In this document: positions 13,161 to 25,174 of the stretch, piece after piece
How positions within the stretch are numbered: the first letter of the stretch is position 1
Layout: each line of letters begins with the position of its first letter
Origin: Syncephalis fuscata
Lineage: Eukaryota > Zoopagomycota > Zoopagomycetes > Zoopagales > Piptocephalidaceae
Length of the DNA: 64,000 bases
Direction: 5' to 3'
Assembly (NCBI GenBank): GCA_025786725.1
Contig: JAHLTZ010000024.1
Coordinates: 248,001-312,000, forward strand
Position numbers and translations under genes: made by a program
Notes under the pieces: generated by a model
Told to the model about the DNA's origin: nothing
The model's database searches: none
Seen by the model: the letters and a program-made list of their open reading frames with translations, nothing else

Positions 13161-14051
13161 ATGAGACGGTGTTCTAGTCGTTTAGTTTTGGTTATCGCAA
13201 CCATAATGCTGAGTGTGATGCTCGGTACACTAGATCCTTTTTTTAGGCGTAGTGATACTGCTCTAGTTCATGGTTTGCCACAAGCAACCCCACCTTCTGG
13301 CGCGAATAAAGGATCATCATCGGCACCTCCAACATCTGCGCCACCTCCACCGTCTTCGCCGCCACCAACGTCTTCACCATCTTCATCTTTAGTGCCTTCG
13401 CCGTCCTCGCCACCACCAACATCTTCACCGCCATCGACATCTTCACCGCCTTCAACATCTTCACCACCATCGACATCTTCACCGCCTTCCACGTCTTCAC
13501 CACCTTCGACATCTACTTCCGAGCATGGATCATCATCATCATCATCATCATCTCGTCCACATACAGTTACCGTAACTTCTAAGCCACCAGCTTCAACTAT
13601 ATTCCTGCCACAACCAACTCAAACAATTACAAAGCCCATCACAACTACTGTAACCAGCACGTCTACCGATAAGGAAGGCAACACGCTGACGCTTACAATC
13701 ACTGCTTCGGCAAACGCAGGTGATACCAGTTTTACGGCTTTCAGTACCGATGCATCGGCTCCTACCGCACTAAGTTTAAACCAGTGTAATGCTGGTCAAG
13801 AAACATGCAAGGAGGTTGTTTGCCCCGGGCGTAAGACCAATTTCAAGTGTACTATGTCAATGCAGTGCAGCTGCCTCCAGTCTGCTGATGACGAGTCAAA
13901 CATGGCATTTGGACTGCTGCGCTCTACGCTATTCAATAAGTTGATAGGCGAACATGGTGGTAATTTTGATTACACAATTACCGCAGTTACCTTTATGCTT
14001 GGTGGTGTATTGGCCGCAATGTTGGCGACAGAAGGCGTGCTTTTATCTTAA
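13161..14051 (+). CDS. Ser/Thr/Pro-rich cell-surface protein, possibly GPI-anchored
   Basis: Intronless, 296 residues. A basic N-terminus then a hydrophobic segment (LVLVIATIMLSVMLGTL, about residues 8-25) acts as signal peptide or anchor. Residues about 45-135 are a mucin-like tract built on SSPPST/SPPPTS repeats (13320-13520), followed by poly-Ser and a Thr/Val-rich region (TVTVTSKPP, TITKPITTTVT), expected to be heavily O-mannosylated. A Cys cluster (CNAGQETCKEVVCPGR...CTMSMQCSC) precedes a hydrophobic C-terminus (AVTFMLGGVLAAML) resembling a GPI-attachment or membrane segment. No enzymatic domain seen. Probably a cell-wall or adhesin-like protein; function not determinable. Confidence 0.75.
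   Translation: MRRCSSRLVLVIATIMLSVMLGTLDPFFRRSDTALVHGLPQATPPSGANKGSSSAPPTSAPPPPSSPPPTSSPSSSLVPSPSSPPPTSSPPSTSSPPSTSSPPSTSSPPSTSSPPSTSTSEHGSSSSSSSSRPHTVTVTSKPPASTIFLPQPTQTITKPITTTVTSTSTDKEGNTLTLTITASANAGDTSFTAFSTDASAPTALSLNQCNAGQETCKEVVCPGRKTNFKCTMSMQCSCLQSADDESNMAFGLLRSTLFNKLIGEHGGNFDYTITAVTFMLGGVLAAMLATEGVLLS
13376..13515 (+). repeat. In-frame tandem repeat encoding SSPPST units
   Basis: Imperfect tandem copies of an 18-bp unit (tcttcaccRccWtcRacA) encoding SSPPST, about five near-perfect copies plus diverged ones upstream. Low-complexity repeats of this kind change copy number readily in fungal surface proteins. Confidence 0.7.
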
Positions 14052-14553
14052 TAGAGGATCGATATATTGCTATAAAGTATTAAAAATTATATAGCTGCAA
14101 AGCTATTCGTTTTCATGTTATACTGTCACAGAAGCATGTTTATTAACCAGCTATAATAACGACAGTAAATCCTATTTTATTACTCTTATTCCAAACCGAT
14201 TAATAAATTATCTGCTATTTAAAAATACAGCGAGTAACTAGTGCGTGTGTTTGATTATTTTATATTTATATTTAGTATGACTTTGTCTTTATTTAAACAA
14301 CACCTAACACAACTTTTACAATCAATTGAGCTTGTAATAACAAATAACAAAATAAAGAATAGTATTTTTTGTACTATTGTTTGATTTAATTATTATGACA
14401 ACTTTTGACTAATCAAGTATCAAGTAACTGATCATCATTATAACAATAACAAAGTGCTGTTTATTTTCTATGCTATTTACTTTATGGTACTATTATGATT
14501 GTCTTTGCTGCCATTATCATGGATACTTTGGGTGTATATCAGCTCTATCCAGC
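14052..14553. other. Convergent 3' intergenic region
   Basis: AT-rich 3' flanks of the surface-protein gene and the LYR-protein gene; nothing else recognised. Confidence 0.4.
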
Positions 14554-15573
14554 TTAGTCGGAGGATTGTTGACGCATTAGTGCCTCTTCCAATTGCTGCC
14601 TGTGCTTGCGTGATCGATTCAGTTCTTCGGTAATTGCTTTATCTATTTTGATATTAGTATAACTAAAACACAGGTACATTCACATACCCCAGCCATAATC
14701 TTTAATACCAAGACTGCGCATCATTTGCTCTTCTGTAGATAGCCATGATCTCCATTCCTCCATGCGACGGCCATTCTCCACACGAAAGACCGCTTGTTGT
14801 GCCCGTCGTTTCAGCATCATCGATAGCCAATGCGGTTGAACCATTGGCTTATAACGGCGGAATATATATCCTAGACTGGTGCTGGTAACATGGCAGCGAG
14901 TTTGAAGAGGCTTACGCGATGATCGACCGGACTTTTTAGTATTCGCGCATGTCTTTTCCTTGTTGGCTGGCAATATACCTGCTTTTTCATATAGTTCTAG
15001 CGGCCATGGAAAACGATACCGTTTGTGCGGATCTTGCTTTCGTGCTTTTTTAGAACGTATGTCATTGATATAGCGAGATGGTGTCGACTACATTTGTGTT
15101 AATTACAATATTGTGCTCTAATCTACCTACTCTTTGATGTAGCTGGATCTAATCGACACAACATGATAAATCAATTGAATATACAACAATTTAGCAAAAC
15201 TTACTTTTGTTAAAACTTGATAAAGACGTCCCGTTTTTGCTTGTGCATGATTGTCAAGCCAGCGCATTGTCTCCACTTCTCCTAATGATGCTTGTTTAAG
15301 TTTATCGTATACCTTAATGATGTACATATAAGTAACCTAATATTTCTACATATACTGTAAAAGTATTACCAAGTTTGCTTCCGCTAATAACTGCTTTGTC
15401 TGTTGCAGTGAAGTAGAATGCTGATGGTAGCGGAATCGTTCACGGATTTCATAATAAAGATACCGTTTATGTAGCGAACTATCAAATTGCGTAGCTAGCC
15501 GCTGCAGGCTCCGATAACTGGAAAGTACAGCATGCCGATGGGCTTGCTCACGCCAAAACGGAAGATTTGGCAT
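14554..15573 (-). CDS. LYR-motif mitochondrial protein (fungal, uncharacterised)
   Basis: Exon 1 reads MPNLPFWREQAHRHAVLSSY-RSLQRLATQF...IRERFRYHQHST, the Complex1_LYR arrangement (aliphatic-Y-R near the N-terminus, then a R..F-R pair), so the protein is probably mitochondrial and may bind acyl carrier protein. The second exon includes VETMRWLDNHA. Third exon: SRYINDIRSKKARKQDPHK, YRFPWPLELYEKAGILP, then a basic region with YIFRRYKPMVQPHWL and MLKRRAQQA, close to fungal LYR proteins of unknown role. The final exon gives DKAITEELNRSRKHRQQLEE. The exon 1/2 junction is uncertain (two possible acceptors around 15319-15340). Four exons; no frame break seen. Confidence 0.65.
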
Positions 15574-17008
15574 AAGGAAGCCAGGTTAATGCTGTGCAAG
15601 ACGTGTGCTGTATAAGAAAAACAAAAAATGACTATATTTTGAAAGCTATTAAACTTTTGCATTTTATTTACTTATTTCATCTCATATTCTTAATACTTTT
15701 AGTTACAATTAAACACCATCCATTGCTATAACATGTATAATACTGCATCCAACATTAATTAATTTATGTGTAATTATTAGTACAATAATGTAATTAATTA
15801 GCTATCTTTATTATTACTTTAATACATACATTGTCATTATGATATTAATTGTTCAAAATGCCATTTATTTAGTCAAATTGGCCATAGGGAAAGTGGCTGT
15901 TTAATAAATAGCTTTTATAATAATTATATTAATCTTGCTCTTACATTACAAATATGTTGAAAATGAAATACTAGAACATTAGAACATATAAGAGATAATT
16001 TAGATGCAATAATCCATGTTGTACATAGATGCAACAGCAATTAATGTGCAATGATATGAAATCGTAATCAATGGTTTCTATTAATATTCGATCAATCTTT
16101 CTACACATGGCCAGCAACAACAATGATCAACCTAAAACGTTTCAATGAAATCAAATAGTATGTTGCATTATTTATTTAAATCAATTTATTAACATCATTT
16201 CAATAGAAAGTAATATAATTGTGTTGTGTTTAACAGCGCGACTTCAATTAGAACGAATTTTACTTTAGGAATCCAAAATATAAGAGTCAAAATCAAATTA
16301 AACAGTTGTCGGATTTGAGTTTCACAGCTATGTAAAACTCGAACCTACTAGTTATTTTGCTATACTTTAGATAAATAGGATATAAACGGTAAAAACTGCT
16401 AATTTTGCACATTCATTGATGTATTATCACAGCCATACATCACAATGCAATACAGCAACACTATACTTTGTCAATAGTCATGTATGTATATGTCGTGCAC
16501 ACATATGCAAACTATCAATCAAATGCTTATTTTTACATAATGTTATACATCATATTATCAACGGTTTACTAATTAAATTATTGCTATATTTTTTATTTAC
16601 ATTTCGCTAAACTTTACCATCTATTTACGTCAAAATCACTTTTTTAAGATTTCTGCATACTTTGCTAGCACTGAAGCAGCAGTTTCACGTTTAGACTTGT
16701 AAAAATAATGCTCTATCAATATTTTAAGGTATTTTAAAGAAAAACAGGAATTTTGACTGCAACAATAGCTATTAAATATAAAAGCTTAAAATAAATACAA
16801 GTTTAATTGTGTAGTATTTTGATTTGTTTATATTGAAATAAAACTAAAATATTAGGATAACACATTTACGGCTATATCTCATAGATTACACTTTAGTGCA
16901 AGTATATAATACATAATCAATTATTAAATTGACAACTATAGCTATTTTTAATATTTTATTGCGCTATTAATTAAACACTTAATAAAAATTAGACAAATAG
17001 CTAACGGT
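15574..17008. other. Gene-free AT-rich region
   Basis: Very AT-rich, with short frames only on both strands. No RNA gene or repeat recognised. It includes the promoter of the LYR-protein gene near 15.6-15.8 kb. Confidence 0.4.
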
Positions 17009-18331
17009 TTAATTTAAATGCTGTTGAAGCGCTTTCATTACAGTAGCGTGTGCATCACGATGAGCCACGACAATACCTCGATTATTGGACAGAAAACGAC
17101 CGCAACCAAACTGAAGTGGCTTATTGTCAGCATCAGTAATACGAGCGCCTGCTTCTTCAACTATTAAGGCACCTGCCGCATGATCCTAAATAGCATGCCA
17201 TTATATTGATATACTAATAGCAATTGCAATTACAACTTACCCAAATCTTTTCGACATAATCAGGCCGTGTAGGCAACCGAAGATAGATATCTGCTTCGCC
17301 ACGAGCTACTACGCCGTATTTACATTGACTATCAAGACGAGCGGACCGGCCCTTAATGCCAAGTGCTGACATCACCTTTTCATTCGTGCCATGATCTGAA
17401 TGTGCTGCCTCCCACGATTCACACAATCTTGCATTAGTAAAATCAACACTGCCATCTTTACTATTATCCAATGCCTTTAATTGAATTGGTTTCTCATCTG
17501 CTTCTCCCCATGTTCTCTAATCAATAGTTGTAGTTAGTTAATTAATTAAACACTTTTACATATTATAGCCATTATTACCTGGAAAGCACCGCCACCTCGT
17601 GTGGCCACAAATAATATACCACGCTGGCCAATACCATCACTTGATTCACTTGTACCAATACTCTCGGCCGCTTCATACAGATGTCCACGCTCTACCGGTA
17701 GATTTGGACAGCCAAGTACACCTAGTTCCACTTGGCCATTATTGATCAGCGCAAGACACACGGCATATTGTCCACCGCGTACAAATCCCTTTGTACCATC
17801 AATTGGATCAAGTGTCCAATGCTGACCGTGTGGCCCACCTTCATAGCAGCCTCGATCAATGGCTGCAAGTAACTTGATAGCATCCAATTGGCTTTGATTA
17901 ATAAATATAAACTAGTTTCGAACACGCCAACTTACCTGCTCGGTGGTGCGTGGTGGTTCCAATACGCTATTAGCCAGCGCCGTAATACGTTCACGTAAAT
18001 GAACTACGTGTGGCAAATGCGTGTCGCGTAAACTACCAGCATCTTCCTCGCCAACTACTTTTATGTTTGGAAATGCTTCTGAGAGTATGGTATTGACAAC
18101 TGCTTGAGCTGCGTAATCAGCCACAGTTACTGGCGATGCATCTGATTTGTATTCAGTATCGTCAGAACGCAATTGGCAGTAGACTTGTCGGCAAACTACC
18201 ATAGCTTTTTGAACAGCATCAAGAGCCACAGCTCGTTCTTTAACCAGCATTCCTATCAGTATGTGTTACTAGTTGTTCTTGTTGTTAATTAATGGTAATT
18301 CACGCTTACCAACAGCAGCACTAGACGACAT
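17009..18331 (-). CDS. MET22: 3'(2'),5'-bisphosphate nucleotidase (HAL2/MET22)
   Basis: Mg2+-dependent, Li+/Na+-sensitive phosphatase hydrolysing PAP/PAPS by-products in sulfate assimilation. MSSSAAV then GMLVKERAVALDAVQKAMVV; SPVTVADYAAQAVV (PVTVAD); VVGEEDAGSLR (GEED metal motif); WTLDPIDGTKGFVRGGQYAV (DPIDGTKGF catalytic motif); YVEKIWDHAAGALIVEEAGA (WDHAAG, third metal ligand). Five or more exons. The C-terminus QQHLN is followed by TAA. All catalytic motifs are intact and the length is about normal. Divergent from the PDK gene. Confidence 0.95.
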
Positions 18332-18855
18332 GACGTAGTAGAATAGTAATATAGATATCTAAAAATAGGCAATCTGAGGCAATGAAGATGCCATACAATG
18401 GTTGTCAGGTTTGTATCACGTGTTGAATAAATCAACTATAATAGTAAGCCGATGATGCTGCTGCAGGCAATGATAATCTTTTAATCTCGTATTTTATCCT
18501 CACATTCATATTATTGCTTCTGCGTGTAATAGGACGACGGAAAAAACAAGTCGACTGTCCTTGACATACATACGCACATTTACGCAGCACGCGTACTCGT
18601 AACACGGCACTGCAATAATATATCCGGTTCTTTTTATTTCCTTGCAGTGTTGGCGCGCAGCGTCTACATTACACGCGCTTCTTTCTCAATACGTCTGTCT
18701 GTTTGTTTGTCTGCTTGTTCGCCATACAAATACAAGTCAACTTACTCATTTCATTTTTATCGTCATCACAGACTTATTTTATTCTTATTGTAACAACAAC
18801 AGCAGCTGCTGCTAGCATTGGTAACGGTCTACCTAATTGACTTGCGTTTTGAATC
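18332..18855. promoter_or_regulatory. Divergent promoter region, MET22 / PDK
   Basis: 524 bp between divergent starts. It contains a pyrimidine-rich stretch (about 18640-18730) upstream of the PDK start, typical of a fungal 5' leader. No specific binding site assigned. Confidence 0.4.
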
Positions 18856-20882
18856 ATGCTGCGAATACCACCAAGTCTCTATGACAAAATTAAATATTTT
18901 GCCACGTTCCCGCAAACGGGCGTATCTCTACGGCAGATGGTTAAATTTGGTAGGCTATCCGCATAACTGTAAATAGCATTGGCAGTAACAATACCTATGT
19001 GTTATTCGGCATCTTATAGGACAACAGCCGTCGCCAGGCACACTGTTTAGAGCTGGTCAATTTGTAGCCGGTAAGTGGTACAAGGATGAGTTGATTAAAA
19101 GCCTTGCCAATTAACACTGTCACGTGCAACACAGATGAATTGCCCATTCGACTGGCTCATCGAGTAGTTGAATTGGACAATTTACCCAATCATCTTAGTG
19201 AAATGCCTTCGGTCGTCAAGGTAAAGCACTGGTATGCACAATCGTTCAAGGTAGGTATTGCGTAACTATGTTCATGTCTATAGCACATGCACACGATTAA
19301 TTACTATGTATTACCGCTACTATTGACGAATAGGAATTGGTGGAGTTTCCTCGACCAGAGCTACCTACACAGTTACGTGATAAAATACGGGCTTCAATGG
19401 CCGCTGGCCAAGCAGTCCATCTTCCTGAGGCTCAGCCAAATCCGGCCGTTGAAAAATACATACAAAACCATAATAACAATGGCGGTAATGGCCCATCCTT
19501 GACCAATGGACAGCAGCGGCATGTTCATTCTCGAGGTGCCACTCGAGAAGCTAGCCAAGGTCATGCAGCTCTTAATAAGAGCTCAAGTAATGGACATACA
19601 GCACGTACATCTGTTTCATTATCTCATAGGTAAGCTACAATGTTGATTAGTAATACAATAACAGATGCAAACGAATGATACAATTAGATACTATGCACGA
19701 TTAGATGATGTTGATTTGCCTAAAGATATTATGAAGTACAGTAATGATTTTGTTCGTTTAATTGGAGCCATTAAAAGGCGCCACGATCCAGTTGTTACTA
19801 CTATGGTAAGTAAATTGACGTATGGCTATTAATAATACTAATATTCTAATGCAGGGTAAGCTATTCACAATTATAGGCATTTGTATGGTCTATCTAACTG
19901 ATTGGCATTTAAAGCACAAGGCATTCAAGAGTATAAAGATACAATTGGTAACCAGCCAATTGATACCGATGTACAACTATTTCTAGATCGATTTTATCTA
20001 TCTCGTATTGGTATCCGTATGTTAATTGGTAAGACTATTTAATATTTGAGTGATAATAGCCAACATTGCGTTAATAGGCCAGCATATTGCACTACACCAA
20101 TCAACACAAGACTCGGATTATGTTGGCATTATTTGCACTCGTACAAATATATCACAAATTGTACAGGAAGCAATCGATAATGCACGGTTCATTTGTGAAG
20201 ATTACTATGGCCTATTTACTGCACCTGAAATTCAATTACATTGTCCCAAAGAACTGGAATTTATGTATGTACCTAGTCATTTACATCATATGCTGTTTGA
20301 GTTGTTGAAGAACTCATTGCGTGCGGTCGTTGAGACAGTTGGACCAGACAATGACGATAACTTTCCAGTTATCAAGATTATTATTGCTGAAGGCAAAGAG
20401 GTAGTTTATTCATAATAACCAACCAGTCGATAGAAGTATTAAATACAATATTTATTGTCTATAGGATATTACTATAAAGGTATCTGATGAAGGTGGCGGT
20501 ATTCCACGTAGTGGTATGCCTATGGTATGGACTTATATGTATACAACGGCACAAACACCTTCACTCGATCCTGATTACAATAAATCGGACTTTAAGGCTC
20601 CTATGGCAGGATTTGGCTATGGCTTACCGCTAAGTCGTTTGGTAAGTAATATTACGCCTTGTTATCTAATAATAATAGCAATAATAACAATCATGTCAAT
20701 ACTATTAATTAGTATGCACGCTATTTTGGTGGCGATCTTAAACTTATATCAATGGAAAAGTAAGTAATATATTAAACTGTTAATTGATCTATTAATAATG
20801 CTCTAATTGCTATTATAGTTATGGCACTGATGCATATCTTCATCTTCGTCGACTAAGCGACAGTGAAGAACCGTTGCCGTAA
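18856..20882 (+). CDS. PDK: Pyruvate dehydrogenase kinase with a low-complexity insertion
   Basis: Mitochondrial kinase that phosphorylates and inactivates pyruvate dehydrogenase E1. [69 protein letters not shown] are standard. There follows a non-standard insertion of roughly 80-90 residues (Asn/Gly/Ser/His-rich, 19430-19630) before [14 protein letters not shown] and [15 protein letters not shown]. ATPase motifs: N-box [10 protein letters not shown]1 DEGGGIP, G2 [19 protein letters not shown]. No frame breaks. About ten exons. It is the second member of the mitochondrial PDK/BCKDK family in the window, but the sequence differs too much from BCKDK to be a recent duplicate. Confidence 0.92.
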
Positions 20883-21361
20883 ACTACACCTTTATTTTAG
20901 TCACGCTCCATTTTCTCTTCTATATCATTTTTACGCTGTATCTTTTCATGAACTGCCGGTTGCTGTATTGTAAATGACTCATATCACAAAATTGGAAGCG
21001 CCAATGTAATTCAGTTCTACAAAACATTAAAAAATATTTGTCCAATGATGTCACCGATCGATTAGTAGAATTTATACGATTGGTTCTGACTCAGCTGATT
21101 TTTGTCATTTTTGTTTTTTATTGGTAAAAACCTCTCAACAATACGCACTATTACTTGCTTTCTTCTGATTCTTTACTTGGCCATTGACTTGTTCATCTTT
21201 ATTAAAGCACGCACATACTAGTGCTAAAGGTGTTCTATCGCCCCTATTGACCTTGATAACCTGCTCATTTGTGTGGTAGTGCCAAACAGCGTCTATTATT
21301 TGTTTGGTTGTTATTACAGCTACACTTGGTTGAGCGAGTGTTTTTCTTTTGACGATATACT
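20883..21361. other. Intergenic, PDK 3' flank and ZNF277 promoter
   Basis: No further gene seen. Genes on both sides are on the plus strand, so this holds a terminator and a promoter. Confidence 0.35.
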
Positions 21362-23785
21362 ATGGCCGACAGTGAAGGCTGGACCACGGTGAGCGGGCCA
21401 AAGCATCGCCAGCGCACCAATTCCTCTGCTGATCTTCCAGTCAATGGCCAGTCTTCTGCCAATGCTGGTACAAAAGTGGATGGAGAATCAAGTGGACAGG
21501 CTAGAAACAAAAGTGCTGGAACCACTTCGACCAAATCAGCACGCCGTTCTCGTACTACTGGCCATGGTCGATCTGGTTCTGGAACAGGCAGTGCCAATGC
21601 GACTGATCCATCGGCACGCAGCAGTGGCTATCGAGGTCGAGCACGTCTAACACGTCCATCGCCACGTCCTGGAACTCAATCACCGGCCAAACGTCGTGGT
21701 GATGCCACCAATCGATCTACTGTTAATAAAAGCAAGTCTGCATCAGCCCGTACTGCATTGCATAAATCAGCAGTGGCAACAACAACATCAAAATCATCCA
21801 TGGCCGCCCAACACTCCCACAGAATGCCAATCCATTCCTAGCACTTCATACGGAACAGAATAGTAATACAGCAACTGCTGATATAGATGGTGATTTGGAA
21901 GAAGTATCCAAACATGCAGCTACAAATATTCAAGTGCAACAACCAGTAACGAATAATAAAGAAGAAGTAAAAGTAGATGATGATAATGAAGGTGATGAAG
22001 ATGAAGATGATAGCCAATATGATGGATCTTCTTCAGATGGAGAATCAGAGAATGGTGTAGAACCACCGCCAGAATCATTTGATGCGCCAGTAATGGTATT
22101 GTGTCCATTCCCAGGCTGTACCAACAATTCTACCAGCCATAAAGATGAACAAACTACTGTGGAATTGCCGCACCGTTTACTAAACCAAGACCGTTAATGG
22201 CCCATTTGGAAACAGTCCATGGATTACATGTTCGTAATCTGCACCATATGTACTTTTCACTACAATGCTACTTGGATCGATATGCTGCTATGATGCGCGC
22301 CAATAGTGATGGTAAATTGGTGGCTGATGGCATTAAAGTTGAAACAAGAGATGGTAAGTTAAATAAAATACATTTAATAAGTGTATATTGATTGCTAATA
22401 GCTATAATGATTTAATAGATCGTTTAGTATGGACTATTGATCCGGAACAATATCCAGATGATCTTACATTCCGTCGTGAACTACAACGGGAAAAATTGAA
22501 TGAAATATTACAAGTACAGGAGAAGGAGCGACGTGAAGATGGCAATGTACCACGTAAATGTCTATTCTGCAAAGTAATTCCAGAGAATCGGTTAGTAAAT
22601 TATAGCATATTAATCAGTGTGTTTGCTAATTGTTATATTTATTGTTTACTAATAGACAGACGCTATTTAAACATATGTTCCAAGAGCATGGTTTTAACAT
22701 TGGCTTGCCCGACAACTTGGTTGAAGTAGAGGAATTTCTTAATTTACTAGAGAGTAAATTGGCCAAGTAAGTAGTTGTACGAAATAACTAGATGTGTTTT
22801 AAAGCTTAAATGTTATACAGTCGCCAGTGTTTGTATTGTGAAAAAATATTTACAACACCAGCTGTACTTCGTAAACATATGCGTAAGAAGAAGCACTTTA
22901 AGATTAGTGCTCGTAACCGTATCTACGACAAGTATTATGTCATTAACTATTTGGTAAGTGTAAAACTAATAATATTATACCACTGGATCTAATACTAATT
23001 AATGAACTAGGAACCGGGTCTGAACTGGGAAACACTTGAGTATGAGAAATATGAAAGCGATGAAGAACATCGTGGCGATGAGTAAGTTGATATTAGTAAT
23101 AATATTAAAAGCAATAGTAACATTAATAACACTGATGATAATATTAGTAATTGGGATGATTGGGATGAAGCGGATTTAGAGCCTACACAATGTCTTTTCT
23201 GTGATGCAGTGACCAGTTCTCCCGAACAGATTATAGAACACATGAGCGAGAAGCATCAATTTGATTTGGTGGCCATTCGAGAAAGTCATGGTAATAGATG
23301 AGCCATTGCTAATAATTAAATGTAATATAATTACTGAATTACTGATATGACTCTACATTAGATTTGGACTTCTACAAGACGGTTACTTTGATCAATTTTA
23401 TACGCGAACGATCAACCCACTGCACATGTATGGCTTGCGCAACACCATTCGATACATTAGAGGCTATGGCCGTACATATGCAGGAGAATAGCTGCTTTGT
23501 AAAGATTCCGAAACAAGATAGCGATATTTGGAAAGATCCAAAGTAAGTAATGAAGTATTCATTATGGTTTATACTAATCAATACACATGTACATTAAATA
23601 GATATTTATTCCCAACTGTGGAAAATGATCCGCTGTTGATGTGGGTCGACGATGCCGATGAAACAGAAGAAATGCCTGAGACACCAGCAACTGCAATTCC
23701 TTTACAAGAATACGAAGAGGAAGATGAAAGTGAAAGTGACGATGAGGATGACACTGAAGGAATTACACTATGTCTTAAAGATTAA
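21362..23785 (+). CDS. ZNF277: ZNF277-type C2H2 zinc-finger protein, two apparent frame breaks
   Basis: The conserved part follows animal/fungal ZNF277 order: CPFPGC...HLETVHGL, KCLFCK...FKHMFQEHGFNIGLPDNLV, QCLYCEKIFTT...LRKHMRKKKHFKI, YDKYYVINYLEPGLNWE, WDDWDEADLEPTQCLFCD, HMSEKHQFDL, FYKTVTLINFIRE with CTCMACATPFDT, and YLFPTVENDPLLMWVDD, then an acidic C-terminus. The N-terminus (MADSEGWTTVSG) is a long Ser/Thr/Arg-rich extension. Two places need one missing base to keep the frame: 21810-21823 (at CTCCCAC) and 22164-22175 (at TTGCCGCA). Everything after them is a good family match, so the protein is probably intact in the organism. In animals ZNF277 binds ribosomal protein uS5; that role here is inferred. 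Confidence 0.85.
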
Positions 23786-25174
23786 GTGCGCTATTTGTTT
23801 GTAAACAACCATTCGCTAGTTTCAATTGCATATGACTACTCGTAAACACATTTATAACTAGTAAAGCAAATACTTCACTTGTCTCTACTATGTTTATTAT
23901 TTTACTCCAAGCAGAATAGTAATAATATGTTATCATATATCTTATTTAGTTTATTAATTAATTAACTAAATAATAAATAGACACATTAGAGTTAGCTACA
24001 TTTAATACAGCTACATTGACGCTGTTCATTTCAACAATAGTACCAGTATGTAAATATCCACCATTTGCTTATATCATTCTCATTCTGTCCCACACTACTA
24101 TGTATTATTCTACGATGTATTGAATACATTCTATTGTTTATATACACCAATACACTTCACTCATTCCCCTCAGTACTCTGTATGCGCTATAGCTTTGACA
24201 TTATTTATCATAAACTTTTACTGTATATTTATTCTATTCTATATCATTCTATACTCGCCTAATCTTCCTGTATCCAGTGCTATTGTTATTTTTGTTCCAG
24301 CTTTATTATTAATAAATGTCAATTAATGTCAGTCATCTGCTCATACATATATGCTCAATAACTTCAACATTGCTAATCGCCACTCCATATCACATATTCC
24401 TTATATTATAACTGCCTTATTTTCTAATAACTAATGTCTATCTATTGCAGCTATTCTTTTTGCTTTAGCTCTATTACTAACAAAATTCGATTAAGCTCAC
24501 TTAGCTTGCTCATTAGACTCTATGTATTTATTTAAAACTTATAGCAAACAGAATGTATTCAATATGTCATAGAATGATACTAATAGTATGGAATAGACTG
24601 GAAATGATATAGGTAGATGGAGGATATATGCTATCAAGTGTGAAGAAAGAGAAAGAGAAGTGATGACGTAGATTGTGAGATGTGAGCCTGTCAGTCAATA
24701 TTTATAAACAGCCGAGTTTAATTAATAAATGGAGTGTAAATAATAAAAGTCAATTTACCCAACATATCAGTACATCATAGAACAGATTAGTAGTAAATGC
24801 ATTAAAAACAAGTCATTTACTATCAAAACTATTCATTATCATAGAACATAACAGCCTTTAACACAGTATAGAAGATGGAACAGTGTACCTGGGTCCCATT
24901 TTATTTGATTAAACGCTGGTGGTACATAGCCTTTGAAACAAAGATGTTGGCCTTTGCGATAATCTTTGCATCCTGATTATGCGCAAACATCTATAAAGAA
25001 TAATTCGGAAGCTAATACGCTTGCTCAGCATTAACAAAAACCGCTTATAAATAAAATATATCAAATGTTTTATTAAATACATTTATTCAAACGGCACAAT
25101 CAATGTATCAATGATACATTCCTGCACTTTCCATTGCGTTTTATTTCATTTGAAATAACTTTGTAACATCAATG
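23786..25174. other. Intergenic; contains one copy of a dispersed repeat
   Basis: AT-rich. 24625-24690 resembles 36080-36145 (shared TATCAAGTGTGAAGAAA and GTGATGACGTA blocks), and a further short block near 24830-24845 (CATTATCATAGA) recurs at 36190-36201. No gene recognised. Confidence 0.45.
24625..24690. repeat. Dispersed repeat, copy 1
   Basis: Shares blocks in the same order and strand with 36080-36145. Diverged, purine-rich; no terminal repeats or ORF seen, so its nature is unknown. Confidence 0.5.

Noticed and set aside
13243-13512. Two minus-strand frames of repetitive Val/Lys or Gly/Glu/Asp composition
   Set aside because: Antisense shadows of the SSPPST repeat.
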